NCBI GenBank assembly: GCA_964593555.1
Contig: CAZQIC010000110.1
Span: forward strand, 1-16,524
DNA: 16,524 nucleotides
Source: CAZQIC01 sp964593555
GTDB taxonomy: Bacteria; Bacteroidota; Bacteroidia; JAFLBG01
Direction of reading: 5' to 3'
Part shown: positions 1-8,293 of the stretch, in pieces
Layout of the letters: the number at the start of each line of letters is the position of its first letter
How positions within the stretch are numbered: position 1 is the stretch's first letter
Notes under the pieces: generated by a model
Seen by the model: only the letters and a program-made list of their open reading frames with translations
What the model was told of the DNA's origin: nothing
Database searches by the model: none
Position numbers and translations under genes: made by a program

Positions 1-48
1 GCTTAGATACGATTTTATTAGATTGTTTTTAACATTCTATTTTTAGAA

Positions 49-63
49 CTCCCCTGATGGGAG
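49..63 (-). terminator. weak hairpin after the lipoprotein gene
   Basis: CTCCC and GGGAG form a 5-bp GC-rich stem with a 5-nt loop, 13 nt beyond the stop of the gene ending at 77. Read on the minus strand, the hairpin is followed by TTCTAAAAATAG, which is not a real T run. It sits in the right place to end the two-gene unit to its right, but it is short and the U tract is poor. Confidence 0.35.
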
Positions 64-76
64 AAAAGAAGAAAGA

Positions 77-484
77 TTATAAGGGTTTCTCCTGATTGGT
101 GGTAACGTGCCTCAGCACCACATGTTTTCCTTCTTCAAGACCTATGTATAGGTTATCTTTTAGGTCGATTTTGTCACAGGAAATTTTATAAGTAAGAAGA
201 ACGATCTCTCTGTCATCAACAACTGTTTTTTTTGTTTCCGTCAATTCAAATTTATTCCTCTTGCCGCAGGCTTCTTTAAGCTTTTCAAATTTTGCTGTTC
301 GGGATTCAACAGGTTCGGATTCGTTGAATTCAGGAGCATAGTATTCAGATGTTTTGTTGTATTCTTCGTTTTGTATACTAGTAAGCAGGCCTTCTGCAGT
401 TTTTTTTGCCTCGTTTTCGTCAATAGTAAATCCTGCACAGGATATGAGCGCAGTGCAGAATAATAAATAAAATACTTTTTTCAT
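77..484 (-). CDS. small predicted lipoprotein, family not recognised
   Basis: A 135-residue protein starting MKKVFYLLF. The frame is open for 21 more codons upstream, but the ATG at 482-484 is preferred because it begins a compact signal peptide ending in the lipobox LISC (Cys16), so it is probably processed by signal peptidase II and lipid-anchored. The mature part is charged and about 120 residues long. Its early segment (ENEAKKTAEGLLTSIQNEEY) resembles the first helix of small NTF2-like or DUF3887/DUF4019-type exported proteins, where a pair of helices precedes a curved sheet. That assignment is inference from pattern only. Two cysteines remain in the mature part (in EACGK and ISCDK). The start is 10 nt after the stop of the SprB-repeat gene, so the two are probably cotranscribed, and the lipoprotein could help anchor or process that secreted protein. 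Function unknown. Confidence 0.75.
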   Translation of the reverse strand: MKKVFYLLFCTALISCAGFTIDENEAKKTAEGLLTSIQNEEYNKTSEYYAPEFNESEPVESRTAKFEKLKEACGKRNKFELTETKKTVVDDREIVLLTYKISCDKIDLKDNLYIGLEEGKHVVLRHVTTNQEKPL

Positions 485-494
485 TTGTATGGGT

Positions 495-2666
495 TTATTC
501 GAGAGACTTAACAATTTTTCTAGATAGTAAAATACCTGCGTTATCACCCACAGAGATTAGGTATACTCCGGGTTGGAGAGCGGAAGTGTCAATTGATCTG
601 GAATAAAATTGTCCTTTATGTATTTTACCGATGAAAACAACTTCACCAATAATATTGCTGAGACTCAATTCAACATCGCCGGAGGTGTTGTTATCAAATT
701 GCAGCAACAGTGTCTTTCCAAAAGGAACAGGATTTACAGAAAGATCTTTAGAGCCAACTGTATTTTGTTTTATGCTGGCTGGTGGTTCACTGATAGTGAC
801 ACTTGAACATGTTTCACATCCTAAAGAATCGGTAACGCAAACCGTGTATAATCCTGCAGTAAGACCGGTAACTGAAGCATTTGTCTCTACGTTTGGTGTC
901 CATAAGTAATGATAGCCTCCATAACCACCACCAGCAACAGCAGATCCTGTTCCATTCGGACATCCATTACAACTAGCGTCAACTCCGGAAACCGTGATCG
1001 TGAGTACAGATGGTGCAGTAATTACAATTGTATTTGTACCAATACATCCAACAGAGTCGGTAACTGTAACTGAGTAAGATCCTGCACTTAATCCTGAAAT
1101 GGATGAAGTTGTTGATCCTCCAGGCATCCATGAATAGGTAAAGTTAGGAATACCACCAATGATAGTTGTCGATATGACCGCATTGCTATCACCAAAACAT
1201 GTAATAGGAGTAAAAGTGCCCATTACAGAAATATCCTGCGATAATAGAATGGTGATATCTGTTGAGTCAACGCAGCCAACAGAATCAGTTACCAAAAGGC
1301 TATAACTTCCCGGACTTAGTCCGCTAATGCCTGCAACTGTTGCACCATTGCTCCATGAATAAGTGTAGTTGGGTGTGCCGCCTGATGCTGTTACTGTTGA
1401 TGATCCGGTGCCTGATCCGCAAATGTGATTTACAGCAAGTGATAAGGATATGGGTGAAACGTTTCCAATTGAAAAAGTCTGTGTAGTGATGCAGGTAGAT
1501 GCATCTGTAACTTTTAATGTATAGTTCCCGAATGAAAGGCCGGTTATGTTTGAAGCCGTTTGAACTGTTGATGACCAGGAATAAGTGTATCCCGGTGTAC
1601 CACCGCTAACAAGTACAGATGCAGTTCCATCAACATCATTCGGACAAGAGATATTGGAAGTGGTCAATGTAAGCGTCATTGAAGGACTAATAACGATCGT
1701 TAGTGCATCTGAATCCGTACAGGAATTATTATCGGTTACAACAACCGTATAACCTCCTGCAGATAATCCTGTAACATTTTGTGTAGTAAATCCTCCTGGT
1801 GACCAAAGATAAGTGTAGCCAGGTGTTCCTCCTGAAGCAGCAACAGTTGCTGACCCGTCGCATCCCGCTTGCTGCGAAGCATTTGCAGAAACAGCGGTAG
1901 AAGGACCTTCTATGGTCAATGTTGCCGTCGCTTTACAATTTAATGAGTCTGTTACAACAAATGAACTTGTTCCTATAGATAATGCTGATGCTGATATTTT
2001 TGTCTCTCCGCTTGAGCTCCATAAATAACTATACGGTGATCCTGACATATGCGGTGTTCCGCCGGTAACAGACATAAGGGCCGTGCCGTCATTTTCTCCA
2101 AAACAACTCACGCTAGATGAACTCACAGGTGTGATAACAATAAGGGGCGGTTCCTGGATATCGGCGGTTATTGTATCGGCGCATCCATATACGTCCGTTG
2201 CAACAAGAGTAACTGTTCCAACAGGCAAGTTAAATACGTTAGGTGCAGTTTCCGGAGGTATAATTGACCAGGAGTAATTATAGGAACCAGTTCCCCCGGA
2301 AATAAAAGAGTTTGCAGAACCATTGCTGCTTCCATTACAACTAACATTATGAGGGGTAACGCTTAAGCTTAAAACAGATGTTGCACCACCGATCACAAAA
2401 GTCATAGAATCTTTACAGCCGGATTCTTCTACTATACACCAATAAGTACCCTGACAAAGTCCTGTTACATTGGGGCCCGTATTGGTACCCGGAGTCCAGG
2501 AGTAGGTAAAAGGACCTGTGCCGCCTGTAACATTGACAGACGCACTTCCATCACAATACCCAAAACATGTTTCAACATTAGGATATACAGTATAAGTGAA
2601 TGCACACTGGCCAAAAAATGACGTGGAAAGTAAAATCGAAAAAATGAAAAAGTAAAGTTTCTTCAT
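495..2666 (-). CDS. secreted SprB-repeat protein with T9SS type A sorting domain
   Basis: A 723-residue secreted protein. Residues 1-20 are a signal peptide ending FFGQ. Residues from about 22 to 630 form eight tandem modules of roughly 75 residues, each with a loose pattern of a Cys-containing opening (SCFG or SCNG), then GGTPGYTYSW, then GLSAGSYSVTVTDSxGC, ending in a strand and often EPP or APS. This is the SprB repeat known from the Flavobacterium johnsoniae gliding adhesin. The C-terminal 80 residues (from VNPVPFGKTLLLQF through LQPGVYLISV to the end) are a type A T9SS sorting domain, so the product should cross the outer membrane by type IX secretion and be attached to the surface or released. 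At 723 residues it is far smaller than SprB itself (thousands of residues), so it is better called a SprB-repeat protein than SprB. A likely role is adhesion or surface display. The ATG at 2664-2666 has a clear Shine-Dalgarno sequence upstream. Confidence 0.92.
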   Translation of the reverse strand: MKKLYFFIFSILLSTSFFGQCAFTYTVYPNVETCFGYCDGSASVNVTGGTGPFTYSWTPGTNTGPNVTGLCQGTYWCIVEESGCKDSMTFVIGGATSVLSLSVTPHNVSCNGSSNGSANSFISGGTGSYNYSWSIIPPETAPNVFNLPVGTVTLVATDVYGCADTITADIQEPPLIVITPVSSSSVSCFGENDGTALMSVTGGTPHMSGSPYSYLWSSSGETKISASALSIGTSSFVVTDSLNCKATATLTIEGPSTAVSANASQQAGCDGSATVAASGGTPGYTYLWSPGGFTTQNVTGLSAGGYTVVVTDNNSCTDSDALTIVISPSMTLTLTTSNISCPNDVDGTASVLVSGGTPGYTYSWSSTVQTASNITGLSFGNYTLKVTDASTCITTQTFSIGNVSPISLSLAVNHICGSGTGSSTVTASGGTPNYTYSWSNGATVAGISGLSPGSYSLLVTDSVGCVDSTDITILLSQDISVMGTFTPITCFGDSNAVISTTIIGGIPNFTYSWMPGGSTTSSISGLSAGSYSVTVTDSVGCIGTNTIVITAPSVLTITVSGVDASCNGCPNGTGSAVAGGGYGGYHYLWTPNVETNASVTGLTAGLYTVCVTDSLGCETCSSVTISEPPASIKQNTVGSKDLSVNPVPFGKTLLLQFDNNTSGDVELSLSNIIGEVVFIGKIHKGQFYSRSIDTSALQPGVYLISVGDNAGILLSRKIVKSLE

Positions 2667-2674
2667 ATGCCTGG

Positions 2675-2680
2675 CTCCTC
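2675..2680 (-). promoter_or_regulatory. Shine-Dalgarno sequence of the SprB-repeat gene
   Basis: GAGGAG lies 8 nt upstream of the ATG of the SprB-repeat gene, a near-ideal Shine-Dalgarno match and spacing. The other starts I inspected in this window mostly have A/T-rich leaders without such a motif, which is the usual Bacteroidota habit. Confidence 0.6.
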
Positions 2681-2876
2681 AATAATCTACTAATTTACCA
2701 AAGTTTTTTCACACTCACAAAGGCTGGTTTTATATTGTATGGCATGATTTTTTATAAAGATTGGGACTAATCTTTTTATCTGTGAAAATCCCTACCTCGC
2801 TGCTATTTGTGTAGAAACAACAATGTTCACAATAGATAAATGTAGATAAACTTACACATTGAATTAGCAATTTTGT

Positions 2877-3788
2877 TTAGAGTTCTTTCATTAAAAAAGA
2901 ATAAAGTTCCATCATGCTTTTGATGTCATTTTTGTTCACCTTTTCATTTGGTGAGTGCACATTCTCTTCCGGTGCACCAACAAAACACCAATCAAAAGGG
3001 TAAGGCGATCGCTGCAAAGAGTTGCCGTCACTGCCGCCGGAGCCTTCTACTTCCAGTTGAAAAGGAACATTACTCTTTTTAGAAATATTTATAATTCTAT
3101 CGACATAGCTTTTTCTTGGCAAGCCCGAATCTCGAATGGATATTGCGCATCCTTTACCTGCATGTACACCCTCGGTTACCCATGTAATGTCTGAAATTAA
3201 GGCTTGCTTTACTTTATACTTCTCATAAATGAAGCGGGCCAGGTATTCAACACTTCCTCCACCGTGTTCTTCCCAACAGGAAAAAGCAATGATTCCGTTC
3301 TTTAATGTTTCGGCCAATCGTAATGCGTTAAATACTCCCAGCCTGTTATCCATGTAGCAGCATTGAACATATTCTTTTGTCTCTCTGAAATCCGGTTTAA
3401 ATGTAAGCGTAGTGCCCGTGTCAATTATCCTGTTGTATTTATAACTCAGTTCTCCTTTTTTTGAAACTACAAGTTCACATTCAATATTTCCTTTGCTGTC
3501 CTTTCCAATAAGCTTGTATCCGTTCTCGCACATTGGACCGCCAATTTTAACGAGCTGCTTGTTGTATCTTACTGTAAACCCAATAGAATCCATATGGGCG
3601 AAAACCGCTGTTCTGGGTTTTCCAAAAACAAGAACTATACAATCCTGGAAACCATCACCATGATATATGGTAGGTTTTGCTTTCCATTTTTTCTTATTTG
3701 TGTTTACGTATTCTAATAAAAAATCTTTCATCGGAGCTTCATTCCCTGAGGGAGCTTCAATTGAACATAGTGTCTTCAGTAATTTCAT
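2877..3788 (-). CDS. M42-like zinc aminopeptidase (M20/M42 fold)
   Basis: A 303-residue protein without a signal peptide, so probably cytoplasmic. The di-zinc peptidase signature of clan MH is visible in order: AHMDSIG (His65, Asp67), CYMDNRLG (bridging Asp147), CWEEHGGG (catalytic Glu173 and zinc-binding Glu174), SDIT (Asp200) and ENVHSPNE (His278). The middle segment, about residues 75-135, fits the small beta domain inserted in M42 (glutamyl/deblocking aminopeptidase) enzymes. The family removes N-terminal residues from peptides and usually forms large oligomers. The length is somewhat below the usual 340-360 residues, and EEHGGG departs from the common EEVGLRG, so the exact substrate class is uncertain. 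It begins 6 nt after the stop of the secreted M36-like protease and is probably cotranscribed with it. A simple idea is external protein breakdown followed by internal peptide trimming, but that link is inferred only from adjacency. Confidence 0.85.
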   Translation of the reverse strand: MKLLKTLCSIEAPSGNEAPMKDFLLEYVNTNKKKWKAKPTIYHGDGFQDCIVLVFGKPRTAVFAHMDSIGFTVRYNKQLVKIGGPMCENGYKLIGKDSKGNIECELVVSKKGELSYKYNRIIDTGTTLTFKPDFRETKEYVQCCYMDNRLGVFNALRLAETLKNGIIAFSCWEEHGGGSVEYLARFIYEKYKVKQALISDITWVTEGVHAGKGCAISIRDSGLPRKSYVDRIINISKKSNVPFQLEVEGSGGSDGNSLQRSPYPFDWCFVGAPEENVHSPNEKVNKNDIKSMMELYSFLMKEL

Positions 3789-3794
3789 ACGTGT

Positions 3795-5630
3795 TTAATA
3801 TCGAATGAGTTTTGTGCAATAATAGTTTTTTTCTGTTCTTAATGTAATAAAGTACAAACCGCTTGAGAATTTATTGTCAATAAAAATTGATTGTGTATTA
3901 TAAATTGATCTTGTATAAAGAGTTTTTCCCTGTATATCTATAACAGAAATATTACCTGTTTCAGGCTGATCGAAAATTATTTCCAAATCCCTGCCTTCAG
4001 CAAAGGCCAGGGTGTTAATTTTAAATTGAGAAGATTTATGGGGAAGTTCATTCGTTGATACTATACATGAAGAAAATAAACCCCGGTTAAAAAAACGGTT
4101 ACATATTGGAGTATAATGTGCGCCATTATAAAGAATGGTGTCGGTTTGTAAATACAGTATTGCTGCATCTGCCATGGTCATATTGGTTGCATAACTAGAT
4201 AACGATTCATATAAAAGTTCATCTGTGGTATCGCGGCCTATGTCTCCCCAAATTTGCATCAACGTAGCTGACCATATCTCTGCATCCATATAAACATTTC
4301 CTATCAAACTACCGGGATAGGTTTTAGTGCTTAATGTTTTTCTTCCGCCCCAGAATTGGTTGTGTCCATCCCATGAGAAAGCATTTTCCCATTTGTAAGT
4401 ATTTATAGATCTTGAATAAGAGGAAGCATTGTAATCTCCTAAAGCTTCATCAAGCGCCTGCCTTTGATTGCCGCTGTTTGTTCCGGGTGCTGCACTGTGC
4501 GACATGGCATGCCCGTATTCATGAACAATTACATCCGCGTCTTCAGCATCATCAACTCCGCCTTCACCAAAATAAAGGCGTTTACTTGATGGAATGAATT
4601 GTGAGTTGTCGGCCCCATTCATGGCATGCGGGTCCACTTGAATGGAATAATTTACCATGTTATTAAATCCAAGTGCTTGTATATGCTCCTGCATTTTATT
4701 AATATGATAAAATGCATTTACATCTTCAAAGCCGCTTTGAGCCCGTGTATATATAAAAGACGGCGTGCCAACCATAAAAGCCGGCGCAACTACAGGAGAG
4801 TCAAAATCTTTAATGGTAACAAAATTGTTTTTCAGATAAAAAGTATCGCCGCTGTATTGCACTCTTAAATTTTTTGAAACTCTTTCGGCATTAAGTACGG
4901 AAAGATCTATGTCTGTGCTGTCCACATAAGGTGTTCCGTATACAACACTCGCTGTTGTTATTGGATCTGGGTTAAATACCAAAGCATTTACTGTTGAATC
5001 AATAGGTGCTTGAGTATGGTAATACGCACCAAGATCACGCTGGTAAAGAATATTACCGGATACATCAAGAATTGTTTCGAAATTGTAATTATTATTTTGA
5101 AGCAACTCTATTCTAAGTGCCGGAATAAACTGATCACTTTGCGGAAAATAACACAATTCCTTTTTTAATACTTCTGTATTGTGTTTCGTTGAAATGAAGA
5201 TATCTCCAATACCATTCGAAGGAAAATTTGTCGATGGAACATTTGTAAAAGAAAATGTATTATCGAAATAAGAAGTTACATATCCTTTATCGGTACAGTT
5301 AATTTTTACATCTCCTCTGTAAACAAGTATGTTATTATAAGTCTGAATAAACCGGAAATGTACACTCTTCTTACTTTTTATACTATCAACGATTAATAAT
5401 GAAATATTGGGTGTGTTTAAATTATGTAACCGGTTTCGTAAATATGAAAATGTTGTGTGGCTATTTGTTGGTCCAATATAATAGGAAGTGAATTTACTTA
5501 TACAAGTTCTGGTATCAATTGAATGAACTGATATAGGTGAAATTTCTACACCCTTCTGCGAATAAGAATTCGGGCAGATACCGCAAAACAACATCAACGA
5601 AATAAAAAGGCTGAGAAACTGTTTAAGCAC
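3795..5630 (-). CDS. secreted M36/M4-like zinc metalloprotease with T9SS sorting domain
   Basis: A 611-residue secreted endopeptidase. Residues 1-25 form a signal peptide ending SYSQ. Residues about 60-200 look like an FTP-type propeptide, including FIQTYNNILVYRGDVKI near residues 94-110. The catalytic domain carries HEYGH at 370-374 (zinc ligands His370 and His374, catalytic Glu371), and ALDEALGDY at 392-400 supplies the third zinc ligand Glu395. This matches gluzincins of the fungalysin (M36) or thermolysin (M4) type. The last 80 residues, including ISVIDIQGKTLYTR and SSGLYFITL, are a T9SS type A sorting domain, so the enzyme should be exported to the surface or medium. The start is GTG (5628-5630). 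The next in-frame Met, residue 13, would leave too short a signal peptide. The gene starts 42 nt after batE and may be read from the bat promoter or its own. The propeptide implies a zymogen. Confidence 0.9.
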   Translation of the reverse strand: MLKQFLSLFISLMLFCGICPNSYSQKGVEISPISVHSIDTRTCISKFTSYYIGPTNSHTTFSYLRNRLHNLNTPNISLLIVDSIKSKKSVHFRFIQTYNNILVYRGDVKINCTDKGYVTSYFDNTFSFTNVPSTNFPSNGIGDIFISTKHNTEVLKKELCYFPQSDQFIPALRIELLQNNNYNFETILDVSGNILYQRDLGAYYHTQAPIDSTVNALVFNPDPITTASVVYGTPYVDSTDIDLSVLNAERVSKNLRVQYSGDTFYLKNNFVTIKDFDSPVVAPAFMVGTPSFIYTRAQSGFEDVNAFYHINKMQEHIQALGFNNMVNYSIQVDPHAMNGADNSQFIPSSKRLYFGEGGVDDAEDADVIVHEYGHAMSHSAAPGTNSGNQRQALDEALGDYNASSYSRSINTYKWENAFSWDGHNQFWGGRKTLSTKTYPGSLIGNVYMDAEIWSATLMQIWGDIGRDTTDELLYESLSSYATNMTMADAAILYLQTDTILYNGAHYTPICNRFFNRGLFSSCIVSTNELPHKSSQFKINTLAFAEGRDLEIIFDQPETGNISVIDIQGKTLYTRSIYNTQSIFIDNKFSSGLYFITLRTEKNYYCTKLIRY

Positions 5631-5661
5631 TAATAAATATACGAATTTTAACCGGCAATAA

Positions 5662-5674
5662 AAAGCGAAGCTTT
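5662..5674 (-). terminator. short hairpin with U tract at the end of batE
   Basis: Read on the minus strand, AAAGC-TTC-GCTTT makes a 5-bp stem starting in the batE stop codon and is followed by TTTATT. It resembles a minimal intrinsic terminator or attenuator between batE and the protease gene. The stem is very short, so readthrough would be expected. Confidence 0.3.
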
Positions 5675-6437
5675 AGATTGCTCCCAATGAAGAGGAGGGT
5701 ACCCAGCCTACATTGCCGTTAGCAAGTTTAATCTCAGTCCAGTTATTCTCTTTACTTTCAATTTTTACTTTAGCTCCTTCGTGAAGGATAAAAAGTTTGG
5801 TTCCTTGTTCGCTCGGTGAACCTTTTACTGTGGCCGTTGAGGAAAGTATAATAGCTTCCTTATCTTCTGAAGCAGTTTTGTAAATATTTTTTGCGACAAA
5901 ATAAAAGCTGATGCCTGCGGCAAAAAACAAAAGCGTACTCCAAAAACCAATTTGTTTCAGGATCACTTTTCCTGAAGCTATGTATAGCCCTATGCTAAAA
6001 GCAAACAGGATAAATGCAATAATGCAAAGTACCGACCATCCTGTTTCGCTGAATGAAGAAAGAAAGCTATTTTTCCATTCATGAATAAACAGGGTAGGGA
6101 GTGCATCAATTTTATCTACGATCCTGGAATTGGCCTGTTTTAAATTAAATGTAATATCCTCATCCAGCGGCGAAAGTTCTTTTGCTTTTTCATAATTAAG
6201 AATGGCGAGTGCGTTTTTCCCATTCTTGTAATAAGCATTTCCGAGGTTAAAGAATAGTTCAGGTGATAACAGTCCATTGCTAATCACTTTTTCGTATGCT
6301 GCAATAGCGTCGTCGTATTTTTGTTCAGCGTAGAAAGTGTTCCCTTGTACGAAGAGTGTATTGTTCCCGTCTTCGCCGGCAATGAGAGCGACTGCGAAAA
6401 ACACAGATAGAAAAAAAGTTAAAATAAATTTTTTCAT
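5673..6437 (-). CDS. batE: BatE, TPR and SH3 membrane protein
   Basis: A 254-residue envelope protein. A signal peptide (about 1-20) is followed by two TPR units (about 25-58 and 59-92, with FFNLGNAYYKNGKNALAILN typical of the second), then two membrane segments (about 133-154 and 163-182) and a C-terminal bacterial SH3-like domain (about 192-252, ending NWTEIKLANGNVGWVPSSSL). This layout is characteristic of BatE of the Bacteroidota aerotolerance operon. The TPRs would lie on the periplasmic side and probably bind other Bat proteins, while the SH3 domain may bind peptide or cell wall. It is the last bat gene, beginning 3 nt after the stop of batD, so the two are translationally close. Its biochemical role has not been settled for the family. 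Confidence 0.9.
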   Translation of the reverse strand: MKKFILTFFLSVFFAVALIAGEDGNNTLFVQGNTFYAEQKYDDAIAAYEKVISNGLLSPELFFNLGNAYYKNGKNALAILNYEKAKELSPLDEDITFNLKQANSRIVDKIDALPTLFIHEWKNSFLSSFSETGWSVLCIIAFILFAFSIGLYIASGKVILKQIGFWSTLLFFAAGISFYFVAKNIYKTASEDKEAIILSSTATVKGSPSEQGTKLFILHEGAKVKIESKENNWTEIKLANGNVGWVPSSSLGAI

Positions 6438-6440
6438 TGT

Positions 6441-8267
6441 TTAACTTATTTCATTTTCAGTTTGAGTAATAACTGTTGCAGCTTTTTCAAAAACAGAAAC
6501 CAGTTCGTTACTTGCCATTGATGGTGCATAACGTGCAGCTTCACAAACGTCAATTGTTTGGGTGAAATCAGAAATTAAACCTTCTGATACATTGCGTTTT
6601 TTCAAACGATCAACTACAGCTTCTTTCGTAAATTCGGATGCAGGCAAATTGAACTTATCCGAAAAATATCCATTCATTGCTCTCAGAATTTCATCATAAA
6701 ATGCTTCCTTGTTATTTGCTTCAACATGTGTTTTAGCAAGCATTAGTCTTTTCTGTGCAACCTTGTTTGCTTTACGGCTTTTAACGGCGATAAGATCGCT
6801 ATTCTCGCTAATGTGTTTTCTGCGGACTAATAAAAATGCTGCCAATAGAAATACCGGAGCCCCTATTCCTGTATAAAAAAGGCTCGATCCAAAAAAGTGT
6901 TCATCTTTTTCTATAAATACCGTTGGGCCAGTTTTTATATAACGAATGTCATTGCCGATAATTTTAACATCCTCTTTTGCTATACCTGATGCAGTTGTTT
7001 TAATTTGCTCAGCGGGTTTGTCGCTTTTTTCAACGTGAATATTAAATTCCGGTGAAGGCAATGTGATGTATGTTTTTTTTGCCGGATCAAAATAGCTGAA
7101 CCCTACATTGGTGATGTTATAATCACCTTCGTTACGCGGTATAACCAGGTAATCAAAAGTTTTACTTCCCGATACACCATTGGTATTAATGCTAATGTTT
7201 TCGGAAACCTTTGGGTCGTAAGTTTCAAATCCTTCCGGAAAACCAACAACAGGTGTATTCAGTAATTTTAAGTTTCCTTGTCCGCTAATTGCGATGTTAA
7301 GATTTATCGCATCGTTCGCTTTTATTTTTTCTTTATTTACCAGCGCTTTGAAAGAAAAGTTACCAACCGCTCCGTTGAAATTTTCGGGTTTGCCCTGTTC
7401 CGGTAACGGTTGTATTTCAATTTTTATGGGTTTGCTTTTTGTTTTATAAATAGCATCTTGGTAACCGCCATTGCCAGAGAACAAATCAAAGATGGATTGT
7501 GGTGCATTGGAAGTCCTTTCTCTCACCACACATTCAATTTCTACAGGAGATATTTCAATAGTTCCGGTCTTTTGTGCGAAGATGAATGATTTTTTTATTT
7601 CGGCAACGTAATATGCTACGCCATTAACATTTTCTGTGCCAAGAGCTATTTGTCCTTTTTGTGGCATATCCTGTGACCAAAAGCCATCATAAGATGGAAA
7701 TTGAATATCCTGGAAGCCGCGTAGATTTAGTTTAGTATATATTTTATGTACAACAGTTATTTGCTCTCCTAAATATGCTTTTGTTTTATTTACAGTGGTA
7801 ATGGCAAATAAATTGTCTCCACCGTTTTGAGGAGTATTTGGATTGCCTGGATTACCCTGCGAAGGCTGCTGGGCAGAAGGAGTTCCGCCTTTTGCAACTT
7901 CTATAACAAGCTCGTTGGATTCTATTCTGCTTCCATTCACTATAATAGATGCGGGCGGTATGGTAAACTTTCCTTCTTTTCTTGCAGCTAAAATAAAAGA
8001 GAATGAAATGGATTGAGACATTGTTCCATTGATGAACTGCATGCTACTCGATTGGTTAGGACCCGAGTAAACATCAAACCCATTAAGGTTGGGTGTTTTG
8101 AAGTTGCTTCCTCCTGTATTTAAAGAATAAGCGATCTGGAATTGTTCACCAGCAACCACTTTTGTTTTACTTGCATTTGCAGTAAACTTTTGCGCCATAA
8201 TACCGCATGACATGATAAGAAATGCCAGCAGTGAAATAAGCTTATATTTTTTAAATCTGTCCATCAT
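6441..8267 (-). CDS. batD: BatD, membrane-anchored beta-rich Bat protein
   Basis: A 608-residue protein of the BatD (oxygen tolerance) family. The N-terminal export signal ends near GIMAQ (residue 26). The SCG at 20-22 could be read as a lipobox, but Met at its -2 position makes ordinary signal peptidase cleavage more likely. The following 400 residues are beta-rich modules with BatD hallmarks: ANASKTKVVAGEQFQIAYSL near the start, and KEGKFTIPPASIIVNG at 97-112. A Pro/Gly/Gln/Asn-rich linker spans about 129-150. One membrane segment (about 461-482) precedes a positively charged cytoplasmic tail of about 125 helical residues. The bulk therefore faces the periplasm. It lies between batC and batE in the usual order. 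The start is one of two adjacent ATGs (8265-8267 or 8262-8264), and the choice does not affect the product. Confidence 0.92.
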   Translation of the reverse strand: MMDRFKKYKLISLLAFLIMSCGIMAQKFTANASKTKVVAGEQFQIAYSLNTGGSNFKTPNLNGFDVYSGPNQSSSMQFINGTMSQSISFSFILAARKEGKFTIPPASIIVNGSRIESNELVIEVAKGGTPSAQQPSQGNPGNPNTPQNGGDNLFAITTVNKTKAYLGEQITVVHKIYTKLNLRGFQDIQFPSYDGFWSQDMPQKGQIALGTENVNGVAYYVAEIKKSFIFAQKTGTIEISPVEIECVVRERTSNAPQSIFDLFSGNGGYQDAIYKTKSKPIKIEIQPLPEQGKPENFNGAVGNFSFKALVNKEKIKANDAINLNIAISGQGNLKLLNTPVVGFPEGFETYDPKVSENISINTNGVSGSKTFDYLVIPRNEGDYNITNVGFSYFDPAKKTYITLPSPEFNIHVEKSDKPAEQIKTTASGIAKEDVKIIGNDIRYIKTGPTVFIEKDEHFFGSSLFYTGIGAPVFLLAAFLLVRRKHISENSDLIAVKSRKANKVAQKRLMLAKTHVEANNKEAFYDEILRAMNGYFSDKFNLPASEFTKEAVVDRLKKRNVSEGLISDFTQTIDVCEAARYAPSMASNELVSVFEKAATVITQTENEIS

Positions 8268-8293
8268 TATTTTCCTGTTAACAGAAAATCAAA

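Noticed and set aside
485..547. Longer N-terminus of the small lipoprotein, overlapping the SprB-repeat gene
   Set aside because: It would put 21 polar residues ahead of the lipoprotein signal; the inner ATG gives the normal lipobox distance.
609..909. Open frames on the plus strand across the SprB-repeat gene, and similar short plus-strand frames throughout (for example 2955-3194, 12160-12678, 15771-16088)
   Set aside because: They lie opposite genes with clear domains, have no recognisable motif of their own, and the plus strand shows no convincing promoter or start context for them.
500..2600. Tandem repeats that might suggest a CRISPR or satellite array
   Set aside because: The repeats are about 225 nt, diverged at DNA level and in frame; they encode protein modules.
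2756..2775. AAAGATT-N6-AATCTTT hairpin in the 210-nt gap before the SprB-repeat gene
   Set aside because: The 7-bp stem is AT-rich with only one G-C pair per arm, about 100 nt beyond the M42 gene stop and without a T run on the minus strand; too weak to call a terminator.
2821..2861. CAATGT and ACATTG flanking a 29-nt spacer, with a TAGATAAA direct repeat inside
   Set aside because: Short arms with a long spacer in AT-rich DNA are expected by chance, and no promoter match lies next to them.
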